Of a stretch of DNA of 64,000 nucleotides, positions 56,891-64,000 are shown piece by piece. The position numbers and the translations under genes are program-made. The notes under the pieces were generated by a model. It searched no databases and was not told where the DNA came from. It saw nothing but the letters and a program-made list of their open reading frames with translations. The stretch is from Nostoc sp. 'Peltigera membranacea cyanobiont' 210A (GTDB taxonomy: Bacteria; Cyanobacteriota; Cyanobacteriia; Cyanobacteriales; Nostocaceae), in contig NZ_NOLJ01000009.1 in assembly GCF_002246015.1 (NCBI RefSeq), forward strand, positions 170,224 through 234,223, written 5' to 3'. Numbering within the stretch: the stretch's first letter is position 1; each line of letters starts with the position of its first letter.

Positions 56891-57301
56891 TCAGATGGTT
56901 TGTTCGCAGTTGATCATCCACGGTGTCCCAAACTGATCGGTCAACATGCCAAAGCGCGATGACCAGAACGTTTGCGCGATCGCCATCTTCACCTTGCCGT
57001 TTTCTGCTAGAGCGTGAAAAAGCCGTTCTGCCTCAGCGATTTCAGGAACGCTAATTTGTACGTAGAAACCTTGCGGGGTTTCAAAGTATCCTGGTGGGCA
57101 GTCAGATCCCATCAGGAGGCGATCATCTAGTTCAAGGCAAGCGTGCATGATTTTGTCTTGCCATTCCGGTGAGACATTTTCGGCGGAAGGTGCTTCTTTG
57201 TGTGTCATCATCATAGTCATCTTGCCACCCAGACATTGTTCATAGAACTTGAACGCTGCCTCACAGTTGCCGTTGAACATCAGGTAAGAATTGAGTTTCA
57301 T
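56891..57301 (-). CDS. PhnB-like VOC-family protein
   Basis: A protein of about 136 residues from ATG 57301, which has AAGGAG upstream; longer in-frame starts are rejected because they run into repeat DNA. MKLNSYLMFNGNCEAAFKFY, LGGKMTMMMTH and FGTPWMINC are typical of the PhnB/3-demethylubiquinone-like branch of the vicinal-oxygen-chelate superfamily. The natural substrate is unknown. It is the last gene of the leftward ECF42-linked cluster. Confidence 0.85.
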   Translation of the reverse strand: MKLNSYLMFNGNCEAAFKFYEQCLGGKMTMMMTHKEAPSAENVSPEWQDKIMHACLELDDRLLMGSDCPPGYFETPQGFYVQISVPEIAEAERLFHALAENGKVKMAIAQTFWSSRFGMLTDQFGTPWMINCEQTI

Positions 57302-57492
57302 TGATTTCTCCTTTTGTAATCGATTCTGCGTTTTGATGAGCGGATCGTTTGTACATGAACGAATGGCACTAAGAAAAGCTGAAACCTCGTCAGGGCAGGG
57401 TGTGGGAGGACGGGGAAGAAGTCTTACCCCCCACACTCCCCACACTCAAAAAGCAAGTTATATCAGGGCTTTGCGATTAACTTAGTGCCGTT

Positions 57493-57513
57493 CGCAAATG
57501 AACATCATTTGCG
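57493..57513. terminator. Short perfect hairpin
   Basis: CGCAAATGA-ACA-TCATTTGCG is a 9-bp stem with a three-base loop, 16 bp after the stop of the leftward YCII gene. It may stop transcription or protect the mRNA end; no T-run follows. Confidence 0.4.
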
Positions 57514-57528
57514 CGGTTGCTGATGACG

Positions 57529-57960
57529 TTACTCTTGCTGCTGAGTTTCAAGTTGAGCGCGAATGCGGTCTTCCTGCTCCCTTAAGGCGGGTGTCAGGAC
57601 TTCACCAAAATCCTCTGCCTCGAATACGGGACGAATCTCAATCTCGGAGTCTCCTGGCATAGGGTTAGGGCAGCGCTTTACCCAAGCAACTGCCTCTTCC
57701 ATTGAGTTCACCTGCCACAGCCAGTACCCTGCCACTAGCTCCGGCGCTGGAGTGAAAGGTCCTTGGGTGACGGTGCGATCGGTTCCTGAAAAGTGAACTC
57801 GCACCCCTTTTGAGCTAGGATGAAACCCCTCAGCGGCGAGCAAGATACCTGCCCTGGCTAATTCTTCGTTGTACTGCCCCATTTCAGTTAAAAGCTGTTC
57901 GCTCGGCATGACCCCAGTTTCGGAGTATTGAGTTGCTTTGACAAAGACCATGACTTTCAT
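57529..57960 (-). CDS. YCII/DGPF-domain protein
   Basis: A 143-residue protein with the ferredoxin-like YCII fold (MKVMVFVKATQYSETG start, VTQGPFTPAPELVAGYWL middle, IEIRPVFEAEDF end). The TQGPF element is the DGPF motif of proteins linked to ECF42 sigma factors. A role in stress or oxidative metabolism is suspected for the family, but no reaction is established. It is part of the leftward cluster after a perfect inverted repeat. Confidence 0.85.
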   Translation of the reverse strand: MKVMVFVKATQYSETGVMPSEQLLTEMGQYNEELARAGILLAAEGFHPSSKGVRVHFSGTDRTVTQGPFTPAPELVAGYWLWQVNSMEEAVAWVKRCPNPMPGDSEIEIRPVFEAEDFGEVLTPALREQEDRIRAQLETQQQE

Positions 57961-58012
57961 TGTGAAATCTCCTGTTGAATGGTTTTGAGTTAGATTGCGA
58001 GGGGTTGGGTGT

Positions 58013-58056
58013 GCTGATTAGCGCAAAGCGCAACTCTGAAGGAACCGCTAATCAGC
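58013..58056. repeat. 11-bp perfect inverted repeat between cluster genes
   Basis: GCTGATTAGCG (58013-58023) and CGCTAATCAGC (58046-58056) straddle the stop region of the upstream VOC gene. A hairpin here could attenuate transcription or define an mRNA end within the cluster. Confidence 0.5.
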
Positions 58057-58545
58057 AGCGACACGCTTGAGTTCATCAATCTCGATCTTCTTCATTTGCA
58101 GCATGGTAGTGGTCACTTTTTGAGAGGTTGCCGCGTCGGGGTGGTTGAGTAACTCAATCAGAATGCGAGGAATAATTTGCCAGGAGACGCCGTATTTGTC
58201 TTTGAGCCAACCGCATTGCTGTGCGGTTTCATCCCCACCGGCAGACAATTTTTGCCAGTAATCGTCCACGTCCGCCTGGGTATCGCAAAAGATTTGGAAG
58301 GAAATCGCCTCGTTAAATTTGAAGGTCGGACCACCGTTGAGTGCTGTGAACGGCTGACCATCAAGTTCAAAGCTGACAGTCATGACGGCTCCGGCTGGTT
58401 TTCCGTGAATTTCCTGTCCAGCGTCTCCATATCGACTGACGTGGACAATTTTGGAATTGCGAAAAATCGACGTATAAAACTGAGCGGCGGCTTCGGCTTG
58501 ATCGTCAAACCATAAACAGGGAGTGATTTTGGAATTGTTTTGCAT
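58048..58545 (-). CDS. VOC-family (PhnB-like) protein
   Basis: A protein of about 165 residues from ATG 58545, which has AAGGAGAACC directly upstream; the longer in-frame start lies within the upstream gene. MQNNSKITPCLWFDDQAEAA, NGGPTFKFNEAISFQIFCDT and DKYGVSWQIIP mark the 3-demethylubiquinone-9 methyltransferase-like VOC group. It follows the YCII gene by 34 bp, so both belong to one operon. Confidence 0.85.
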   Translation of the reverse strand: MQNNSKITPCLWFDDQAEAAAQFYTSIFRNSKIVHVSRYGDAGQEIHGKPAGAVMTVSFELDGQPFTALNGGPTFKFNEAISFQIFCDTQADVDDYWQKLSAGGDETAQQCGWLKDKYGVSWQIIPRILIELLNHPDAATSQKVTTTMLQMKKIEIDELKRVAAD

Positions 58546-58579
58546 GAGGGTTCTCCTTGAATTCAAGCGGTTAAGACGG

Positions 58580-58939
58580 TCAGGGCTGTCCTGGTAGTCC
58601 CGCAACTTCGATGACAGGACGGATTTCGACGGTGCCGACTTTTGCACCTGGGATGCGGGTGGCGATCGCAATGGCTTCATCCAAATCCTGAGCATTAACG
58701 AGGAAGAATCCACCCAATTGTTCGCGGGTTTCGGCAAATGGTCCATCGGTCACGAGTGATTTGCCATCACGGACTTGGACACTGGTTGCGGTTGCAACAG
58801 GATGGAGTGGAGCCGTCGCCAGAAATTTTCCTTGAGTATGCAAGTCCTGGGCGAGTTGGGCAGATTCCCCATAGCAATGCTCCCGCTCGGTGTCGCTCAT
58901 GGCGTTTTCGTCCATATAAATCAGCAGCAAATATTTCAT
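58580..58939 (-). CDS. YCII/DGPF-domain protein, first gene of ECF42 operon
   Basis: A protein of about 119 residues from ATG 58939, chosen for the strong AAAGGAGG before it. MKYLLLIYMDENAM, SLVTDGPFAETREQLGGFFL (DGPF motif) and VEIRPVIEV define the family. Two candidate ECF promoters lie within 135 bp upstream, so this gene is probably the main target of the divergently encoded sigma factor. Confidence 0.88.
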   Translation of the reverse strand: MKYLLLIYMDENAMSDTEREHCYGESAQLAQDLHTQGKFLATAPLHPVATATSVQVRDGKSLVTDGPFAETREQLGGFFLVNAQDLDEAIAIATRIPGAKVGTVEIRPVIEVAGLPGQP

Positions 58940-58962
58940 TGGGTTGCCTCCTTTGTGATTAA

Positions 58963-58989
58963 GTCGAATGGGAATTGTCCAAATCGACA
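58963..58989 (-). promoter_or_regulatory. Candidate ECF42 promoter P1
   Basis: On the minus strand TGTCGA (58989-58984) is followed after 17 bp by CGAC (58966-58963). This matches the TGTCGA / CGA-type consensus reported for ECF42 sigma factors, as I recall it. It lies just upstream of the ribosome site of the YCII gene. Confidence 0.6.
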
Positions 58990-59044
58990 CCTGAGTGCAA
59001 AAATTTTGTTTAGTACAATTGAACTTATCTCCCTTTATCAGTTA

Positions 59045-59071
59045 GTCGAACGGCAATTGCTCAAATCGACA
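59045..59071 (-). promoter_or_regulatory. Candidate ECF42 promoter P2
   Basis: A second TGTCGA (59071-59066), 17-bp spacer and CGAC (59048-59045), 82 bp upstream of P1. Spacer sequences also resemble each other, so the 27-bp unit looks duplicated. Confidence 0.6.
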
Positions 59072-59097
59072 CCTTGCCCAAAATTCTTTATCAAACA

Positions 59098-59273
59098 GAA
59101 TTCAGGAGTCAGGAGCCAGAATTCAGAATTGAATTCTGTGCGACTGGTGGATGAATAAACGGGTTTAAAACCCCAGACGCTCCTGCGTCGCTAACGCTGC
59201 GCTATCGTCTGCACGGTGTCTACAATTGGTTGGGGTCTGAATTCCCATCCAATTGATTCTGACTCCTGAATTC
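59098..59273. repeat. Inverted repeat enclosing a dispersed repeat
   Basis: GAATTCAGGAGTCAG (59098-59112) and CTGACTCCTGAATTC (59259-59273) are perfect complements. Between them lies the 28-bp block GACGCTCCTGCGTCGCTAAC (59176-59203) also seen at 15093. It is typical cyanobacterial repeat DNA just upstream of the sigma-factor gene. Confidence 0.6.
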
Positions 59274-59312
59274 TGACTTCTGAATTCTTCTTCAAGTCTT
59301 TTTGTCAAAGGT

Positions 59313-60581
59313 ATGGCTTCAATCCCAAAAACAGATGTGGCTCAAGCAATTGCTGCCCTTTATCGAACTGAATGGGGGCGCATTGTCGCTATTCTGATTC
59401 GGCTGGTCGGAGATTTTGATGTAGCTGAAGAAGCTGCACAGGCAGCATTTACAGCGGCAGTGAATCAGTGGGAAAGCGACGGTATTCCTGATCGTCCCCG
59501 TGCCTGGATTATCCGAACTGCCCGGTACAAGGCGATCGATCGCCTCCGACGACGCACGAAACTGACCGAAAAACTGGAGTGGTATGCGGCATCTGGCTTA
59601 ATTCCATCCACTGAAGAACCAACCTATGACAGTGATGAAATTGGAGACGATCGCCTGCGATTAATCTTTACCTGCTGTCACCCGGCACTGGCAACGGAAA
59701 CTCAAGTAGCGTTGACCCTCCGAATGTTGGGTGGACTGGAAACCGACGAAATTGCCCGCGCCTTTCTTATACCGACTGCAACAATGGCACAGCGGTTAGT
59801 TCGTGCTAAACGCAAAATTCGAGACGCAGGCATTCCTTACAAAGTACCTGAGACGACTGATCTCGCTCCCCGGATAGAGGCAGTCCTGACAGTCATCTAT
59901 CTCATCTTCAACGAAGGCTATGCCGCAACCAAAGGAGATGCGATCGTGCGGGCTGACCTCTGCATCAAAGCGATTCGCTTGGGGCAACTGGTGCGGCAAT
60001 TGCTGGCACCCCAACCCCCATCTGAAGTCACAGCACTGGTGGCGCTGATGTTATTGCACGATTCGCGGCGCAATGCGCGTCTAGATGAGGCAGGCGATTT
60101 GATTTTGCTAGAAGATCAGGATCGCAGTCGTTGGAATCATCTACAGATTGCTGAGGCGTTACCTCTGGTAGAGGAAGCGTTGCTCTTTGGAACCGGAGTG
60201 TATGCCCTGCAAGCGGCGATCGCCGCCCTCCATTGTCAGGCAACCCGCGCCGAAGAAACAGACTGGGCGCAGATCGTGCGGCTCTATGAGGTGTTGGAAC
60301 GCTTGCAGCCCTCACCCATTGTTACCTTGAACCGAGCAGTGGCGATCGCAATGGCAGACAGTCCTCAAGCCGCATTTGGACTGATTGATAGGCTTGCTTC
60401 AGAACTGGACAGCTATCATCTCTTTCATGCCACCCGTGCAGATTTATTCCGGCGTGTTGGAGCATTAGAGGAAGCGACTCAGAGCTATACACGGGCACTA
60501 GAATTAGTGACAAATGACAGTGAGCGCCGTTTTCTGGAACGTCGGTTGCGCGAAGTTCAACCTAACATTCAGTCCGGCTAA
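59313..60581 (+). CDS. ECF42-type RNA polymerase sigma factor
   Basis: A 422-residue sigma factor. Region 2 (about 10-80: YRTEWGRIVAILIRLVGDFD, ARYKAIDRLRR) and region 4 (about 125-180: LTLRMLGGLETDEIARAFLI) are followed by a long C-terminal extension of about 230 residues (DUF6596/TPR-like; NEGYAATKGD, RRNARLDEAGDL, LERRLREVQP). That extension and the neighbouring YCII/DGPF genes identify the ECF42 group, in which it is needed for activity. No anti-sigma factor gene is present, as is usual for this group. It is divergent from its probable target operon. Confidence 0.9.
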   Translation: MASIPKTDVAQAIAALYRTEWGRIVAILIRLVGDFDVAEEAAQAAFTAAVNQWESDGIPDRPRAWIIRTARYKAIDRLRRRTKLTEKLEWYAASGLIPSTEEPTYDSDEIGDDRLRLIFTCCHPALATETQVALTLRMLGGLETDEIARAFLIPTATMAQRLVRAKRKIRDAGIPYKVPETTDLAPRIEAVLTVIYLIFNEGYAATKGDAIVRADLCIKAIRLGQLVRQLLAPQPPSEVTALVALMLLHDSRRNARLDEAGDLILLEDQDRSRWNHLQIAEALPLVEEALLFGTGVYALQAAIAALHCQATRAEETDWAQIVRLYEVLERLQPSPIVTLNRAVAIAMADSPQAAFGLIDRLASELDSYHLFHATRADLFRRVGALEEATQSYTRALELVTNDSERRFLERRLREVQPNIQSG

Positions 60582-60814
60582 GGGTTTACAACAGTTTAAA
60601 GCGCCAGGCATCCATGATGCTGTTGAAAAAGAAATGAAAAATCTTCTAACAGGGTGAACTTGTAACTTAACAAAAGGCAAAAGAAGACAAGTCGGCTTAG
60701 TACTAAAGTACTGTTATAATCCAATCGTTTGATCAAGTTGTGTTCGGGTGCAGCAAATCACCGATCGGCTCTCTGGCACATCCACATCCACCTCAACTGA
60801 TAGAGGATTCCGAC

Positions 60815-61240
60815 ATGGATAACAATCCCAGCATTCTCTCGCATATTTCGATTGGTACTAATGATTTTGAACGAGCGATCGCCTTCTATGATGCTGTGTT
60901 GCCAACATTGGGCTGTAAGCGATTTATGGAGCATCCGGGGGCGATCGCCTATGGTAAACAGTATCCCGAATTTTGGGTGGGAACTCCCTTCAACGGGCAA
61001 CCTGCAACGGTTGGCAATGGAACTCACATTGGTTTTATTGCTCCTACAAAAGAAGCAGTCCACGCCTTCTATGAGGCAGCATTAGCGGCAGGAGGTAAAG
61101 ACGATGGTGCCCCCGGTGGCAGACCCGACTATAGTGAGCCGTATTACGGCTGCTTTGTGCGCGATCCAGATGGACACAAAATAGAAGCCGCCTTCTGGGA
61201 TGAGCAGCTTGAGCAGCAACTCAACCAGAACAATGGTTGA
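60815..61240 (+). CDS. Glyoxalase/VOC-family protein
   Basis: A protein of about 141 residues from ATG 60815, preceded by GAGGA; a longer in-frame start is less likely. ILSHISIGTNDFERAIAFYD, FWVGTPFNGQPA and CFVRDPDGHKIEAAFWD (metal-ligand Glu) match the small glyoxalase-like VOC group. It is 234 bp after the sigma-factor gene on the same strand. Its substrate is unknown; it may belong to the same stress response. Confidence 0.85.
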   Translation: MDNNPSILSHISIGTNDFERAIAFYDAVLPTLGCKRFMEHPGAIAYGKQYPEFWVGTPFNGQPATVGNGTHIGFIAPTKEAVHAFYEAALAAGGKDDGAPGGRPDYSEPYYGCFVRDPDGHKIEAAFWDEQLEQQLNQNNG

Positions 61241-61374
61241 CCAGAGAGTCACAAACCCTGCTCTTAAGAGACAGGGCTTGTAAGAGAAAGGCTTACTGCA
61301 AGAGTTGGTGGTTCAGGAATAAAAAATTGAATAACAGGAATTGTGGTAAGAGCGCCAGCCATATCGCTCTTCAT

Positions 61375-61448
61375 TGAAGCGAACGCGAGTAGCGTCTCGT
61401 AGAGACGAAAAAAGAGCGATGCCTCCGGCGGGCGGGTACGCCATCGCA
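61375..61448. repeat. Dispersed repeat cluster
   Basis: GAAGCGAACGCGAGTAGCGT, a CGTCTCGTAGAGACG palindrome and GCGATGCCTCCGGCGGGCGG form a compact GC-rich repeat of the type common between cyanobacterial genes. The rest of 61241-61532 contains no gene I can support. Confidence 0.55.
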
Positions 61449-61532
61449 CCTACAAATGATTAAGTGTGATGCATAAGTTGTTAAATTATTTCAGTTAAAT
61501 ATATATATTCAATAACCAACATAGAATCATCT

Positions 61533-61736
61533 ATGAAACTCGCTAACCCACTCAATTTGGCAAATCTTGTTGGTTCTATTTTACTACCTAGAATCGCTAA
61601 CAATCAAACAGCTACTTCTAACAAGAGTGAAACATTAATTACTTTACCCAGTAATCCCATAAATATCAATTACCTGCAACCCTTTGATACTGCTGTTATT
61701 GCTTATCACATGATGGGTATTGGCAACTTTGAATAA
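61533..61736 (+). CDS. Small hypothetical protein with its own terminator
   Basis: A 67-residue protein starting MKLANPLNLANLVGSILLP, weakly hydrophobic at the N-terminus, with no recognised family. A strong terminator 37 bp after the stop supports a genuine transcription unit. Confidence 0.45.
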   Translation: MKLANPLNLANLVGSILLPRIANNQTATSNKSETLITLPSNPININYLQPFDTAVIAYHMMGIGNFE

Positions 61737-61773
61737 AGCATAGTTTCAGTACAGCCTTTGAAAAGCTACTTTA

Positions 61774-61799
61774 CCTCTCCAATCTTGGAGGGGTTTTTA
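61774..61799 (+). terminator. Rho-independent terminator
   Basis: CCTCTCCAA-TC-TTGGAGGGG followed by TTTTTA: a 9-bp stem with one G-T pair and a T-run, right after the 67-residue gene. Confidence 0.75.
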
Positions 61800-61957
61800 A
61801 TTGGTGCATTAATTCTTAAAATCAACATTATATTACTCCAGAAGATAGAGACATATTAGAAAAGTTAAAGCACACTAGTAAGAGCAACTTTAACTATTCA
61901 GTAATGGTGGGGCAATGTGGCTGAAATATGGTGTAAATGAAGAAGGGATCTTGATAT

Positions 61958-63462
61958 CTGACTTTTCCCGTTAAGTCTTGAAAAGCTTGCTCACAAAGGA
62001 TTTAGGAAACAGCACAGCATATACGGTACAGTAATTGAAATCGAGTGCTAAAGGTAACAAGCGATGCTGGACTGGTGGGAGAAAAATTTTGCGACTTGTG
62101 AGCTAGGCGATCGCAGATTAAATGAGCGTGCAATGTCGATAGGCTATGCTCTAAGTCTTGGATTTGGCAAAGCACTGTCAGAAATCTTCAGTAGTGGAAA
62201 AGTACTCAAGAGAGCTTATGAGTTTTTGCCAACCCCAAAGTGGAATTTTCAAGATTGATTGAGCCGCACTGTCAAATGACGGCGGAAACTGTTGCAGAAT
62301 ATGATGTAGTGCTGTGCGTTGGAGACACGACTTTTCTTGATTATGGCAGTATTGAGGCTAAAAAGGAAGGTTACGGCCCAATTGGTAAGGGAGGTAACGG
62401 TTTAATATTACACAGCGCTTTAGCCATAGAACCCCAGAAAGGTCAATCGATAGGTCTGTTGTGGCAAAAACTTTGGAATCGAGATCCAAAACAAAAGCCA
62501 CCAAAAGAGGAAACTCCGACACAAAAGAAAAAACGACTTGCAGCAGCACGCAAAGAAGCCCGAAACCGCCCTTTTGAGCAAAAAGAATCTTACAGGTGGG
62601 TAGAAGCGCTCACCACTGTAGAAAACCTTGTGAGTAAGCACACCCAAGTGATTCATGTTTTCGACCGAGAAGGTGATATCACAGAAGTTTTTGATAAAGT
62701 TCGTCAACTTCAGCACATAGGAGTTATCGTTCGTGCAGCTCATAACCGTAGCTTAGAAACTGAACAGTGAGCGTCTTTGGTCAAAACTGGAAGGGCAGCC
62801 TATCAGTCTGGAACAGGAAATCGAATTACCCCAGACTAGTAAACGTTCTGCCCGCAAAACCAAGCTGGCTGTACGATTTTGTCCTGTAAACCTCCGTACT
62901 CCCTATCGTTTTGACAACCGTGACCCTCTACTGGTATATGCTGTTTATGCTACGGAAGTTGATTGCCCAGAGGGTGAAACCTCTGTAGAATGGATGTTGC
63001 TAACCACAGAAGTTGTTGCAGATATCCAGACAGCTTCTATGATTTTACGCTGGTATTCTTACCGTTGGCGAGTTGAAGAGTATCATAAAATTTTCAAGTC
63101 GGGATGTCAGGTAGAAAAATATCGGCTTGCTGCTGAGGGGATGAAAACTCTCATTGGATTCTTGAGTGTGATTGCTGTTGAGCTTTTACAGTTGACTTAT
63201 CTCCACCGTACTCAGCCTTTAGCTCCCGCAATTGAAATTCTCAATCCCCTTGAACTCAAGATTTTAAAAGCTAAGTCTCCCAAACCACCCAAACTCCTCA
63301 CAGTTAATTGGGCTGTCGAAGCGATCGCTCGTCTTGGCGGCTACCTAGAACATCGAAGCAAAACACCAATTGGTATCCAGGTACTGTGGCGAGGTTGGTT
63401 AAAATTGCATGACCTTTGTGAAGGTTGGCTGCTTGCAAAAGAGACTTAACGGGAAAAGTCAG
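61958..63462 (+). mobile_element. IS4-family insertion sequence, 1505 bp
   Basis: The terminal inverted repeats are CTGACTTTTCCCGTTAAGTC at 61958 and its complement ending at 63462 (21 of 22 positions match). ATCTTGATAT at 61948-61957 and 63463-63472 is a perfect 10-bp target duplication, the size usual for IS4-family elements. The single transposase frame inside is broken. Confidence 0.9.
62064..63449 (+). pseudogene. Frameshifted IS4-family transposase
   Basis: The transposase starts MLDWWEKNFATCELGDRRLN. It shifts frame near 62240 (CCAAAGTGGAATTTTC) and again near 62769, where an extra T turns CAG-GAG into CAG-TGA. The pieces together contain all catalytic parts: VGDTTFLDYG (first Asp), HVFDREGDI (second Asp) and YRWRVEEYHKIFKSG (Y-R-E-K box with Glu). 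Two shifts make programmed frameshifting unlikely, so the copy is probably immobile on its own. Confidence 0.85.
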
Positions 63463-64000
63463 ATCTTGATATGTATTGAAGATATCAACAGGGGCAAGAC
63501 TTCACTTAAGTGTCCTTACTGTAATAGCAGTCTAACTGCTAAAAAAGGCAAGGTGAAAGAGCATCATTTTGCTCATAATGAAGAAACCTGCCGCCCCATA
63601 GCTAACCGAGAATTCCCTACTCTGCCACTCTATGACAATTTTAATGTTCAATTATCTGGCAAGGATTTGGCACAGTTAAAGCTGCTTTGGCAGGAGTACG
63701 GAGCCAAAAATTACCCTATTAGTTCCTACTTAATTACTTCTGGTTTACTCAAAGCAGCAGTGTTAAGAAAAAACCTATACTTCACCCCACCTGAGTATGA
63801 ATTTAGTGATTTGGGTAAAATTCCCGTTGGAGCGCTAGAGTTTGCGCGGTTCAATGATGTACAGGAGCCACTATTACTTAAAAAACTGCTGAAACTTGAG
63901 CTAGCTTTTAAACACGCTGAGTACAAAAATGCTCCAGATTTAGCATATCGATTTACTGATTTGAAGCTGTATCGCGCTCAACTTCAACGTATTCTATCCT

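Larger units (their letters stand above)
61915..64000 (+). pseudogene. CoiA-like competence/nuclease-family gene split by IS4 element
   Basis: The first 14 codons (MWLKYGVNEEGILI) end at 61957. After removing the insertion and one 10-bp duplicate, the frame continues exactly at 63473: IEDINRGKTSLKCPYCNSSL then AKKGKVKEHHFAHNEETC. The CPYC zinc-like pair, AKKG and HFAH followed by ETC are the start of CoiA-like proteins. The frame is open to the window edge, so its C-terminus is unseen. The gene is disrupted as it stands. Confidence 0.75.

Noticed and set aside
56891-57445. Longer N-terminus for the VOC protein starting at 57445
   Set aside because: The extra 48 residues are encoded by repeat DNA; AAGGAG immediately before ATG 57301 sets the start.
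58546-58746. Longer N-terminus for the VOC protein at 58048
   Set aside because: The extension would overlap most of the upstream YCII gene in another frame; ATG 58545 has a strong ribosome-binding site.
62064-63449. IS4 transposase made by programmed frameshifting
   Set aside because: Two separate shifts are required, and the second is a single extra T creating an immediate stop without a slippery run.

Overview
The window reads as chromosome, or a large plasmid, of a filamentous, probably heterocyst-forming (Nostocales-type) cyanobacterium. The signs are many GCGATCGC (HIP1) octamers, short dispersed palindromic repeats, heptanucleotide tandem repeats, a sucrose-phosphate synthase/phosphatase-like pair, cyanobacterial two-component genes and group II introns. 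This is inferred from sequence character alone; no marker gene such as rRNA is present, and no tRNA, rRNA or CRISPR array was recognised.

1-18.8 kb is ordinary chromosomal territory: a sucrose-phosphate phosphatase-like protein that has lost two catalytic aspartates next to a sucrose-phosphate-synthase-like glycosyltransferase, an OmpR-type response regulator, TSUP transporters (one paired with a DUF1634 protein), two penicillin-binding proteins (PBP4-type and PBP1A-type), an Rrf2 regulator, two histidine kinases (one with an overlapping receiver-only regulator) and a ClC antiporter with CBS and universal-stress domains.

18.8-25 kb is a divergent six-gene module. To the left: an HTH-repeat protein, an acidic protein and a C5-cytosine methyltransferase. 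To the right: a ribbon-helix-helix protein with five degenerate repeats, a PAS-like protein and a methyltransferase-like protein. A perfect 48-bp palindrome lies between the two operons. I know of no described system with this layout.

25.6-41.8 kb is an apparently complete type 6 BREX phage-defence operon in the order brxE-brxA-brxB-brxC-pglX-pglZ-brxD-brxHI. A heptamer repeat array inside a long hairpin separates brxC from pglX. 41.9-46.8 kb is a CBASS-like island: a CD-NTase and a Cap15-type membrane effector, preceded in the same operon by a multi-ubiquitin-domain protein, a ThiF/E1-like protein and a small cysteine-rich DUF6527-like protein. It is controlled from the other side by a CapH/CapP-type repressor-protease pair with two dyad operators. 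The island is bounded by 80-bp direct repeats (77/80 identical).

47.8-55.7 kb is a stack of mobile DNA: group II intron sequence carrying two reverse-transcriptase genes, one interrupted by the other intron's 3' part and one by a 3.8-kb serine-recombinase element. That element contains an iteron-like GTGAGCYA array. 55.8-61.2 kb holds a beta-lactamase-like remnant, a glutathione S-transferase and an ECF42-type sigma factor locus (YCII/DGPF and VOC proteins) with two tandem candidate ECF promoters. The window ends in a CoiA-like gene split by an IS4-family insertion with 10-bp target duplications and a frameshifted transposase.
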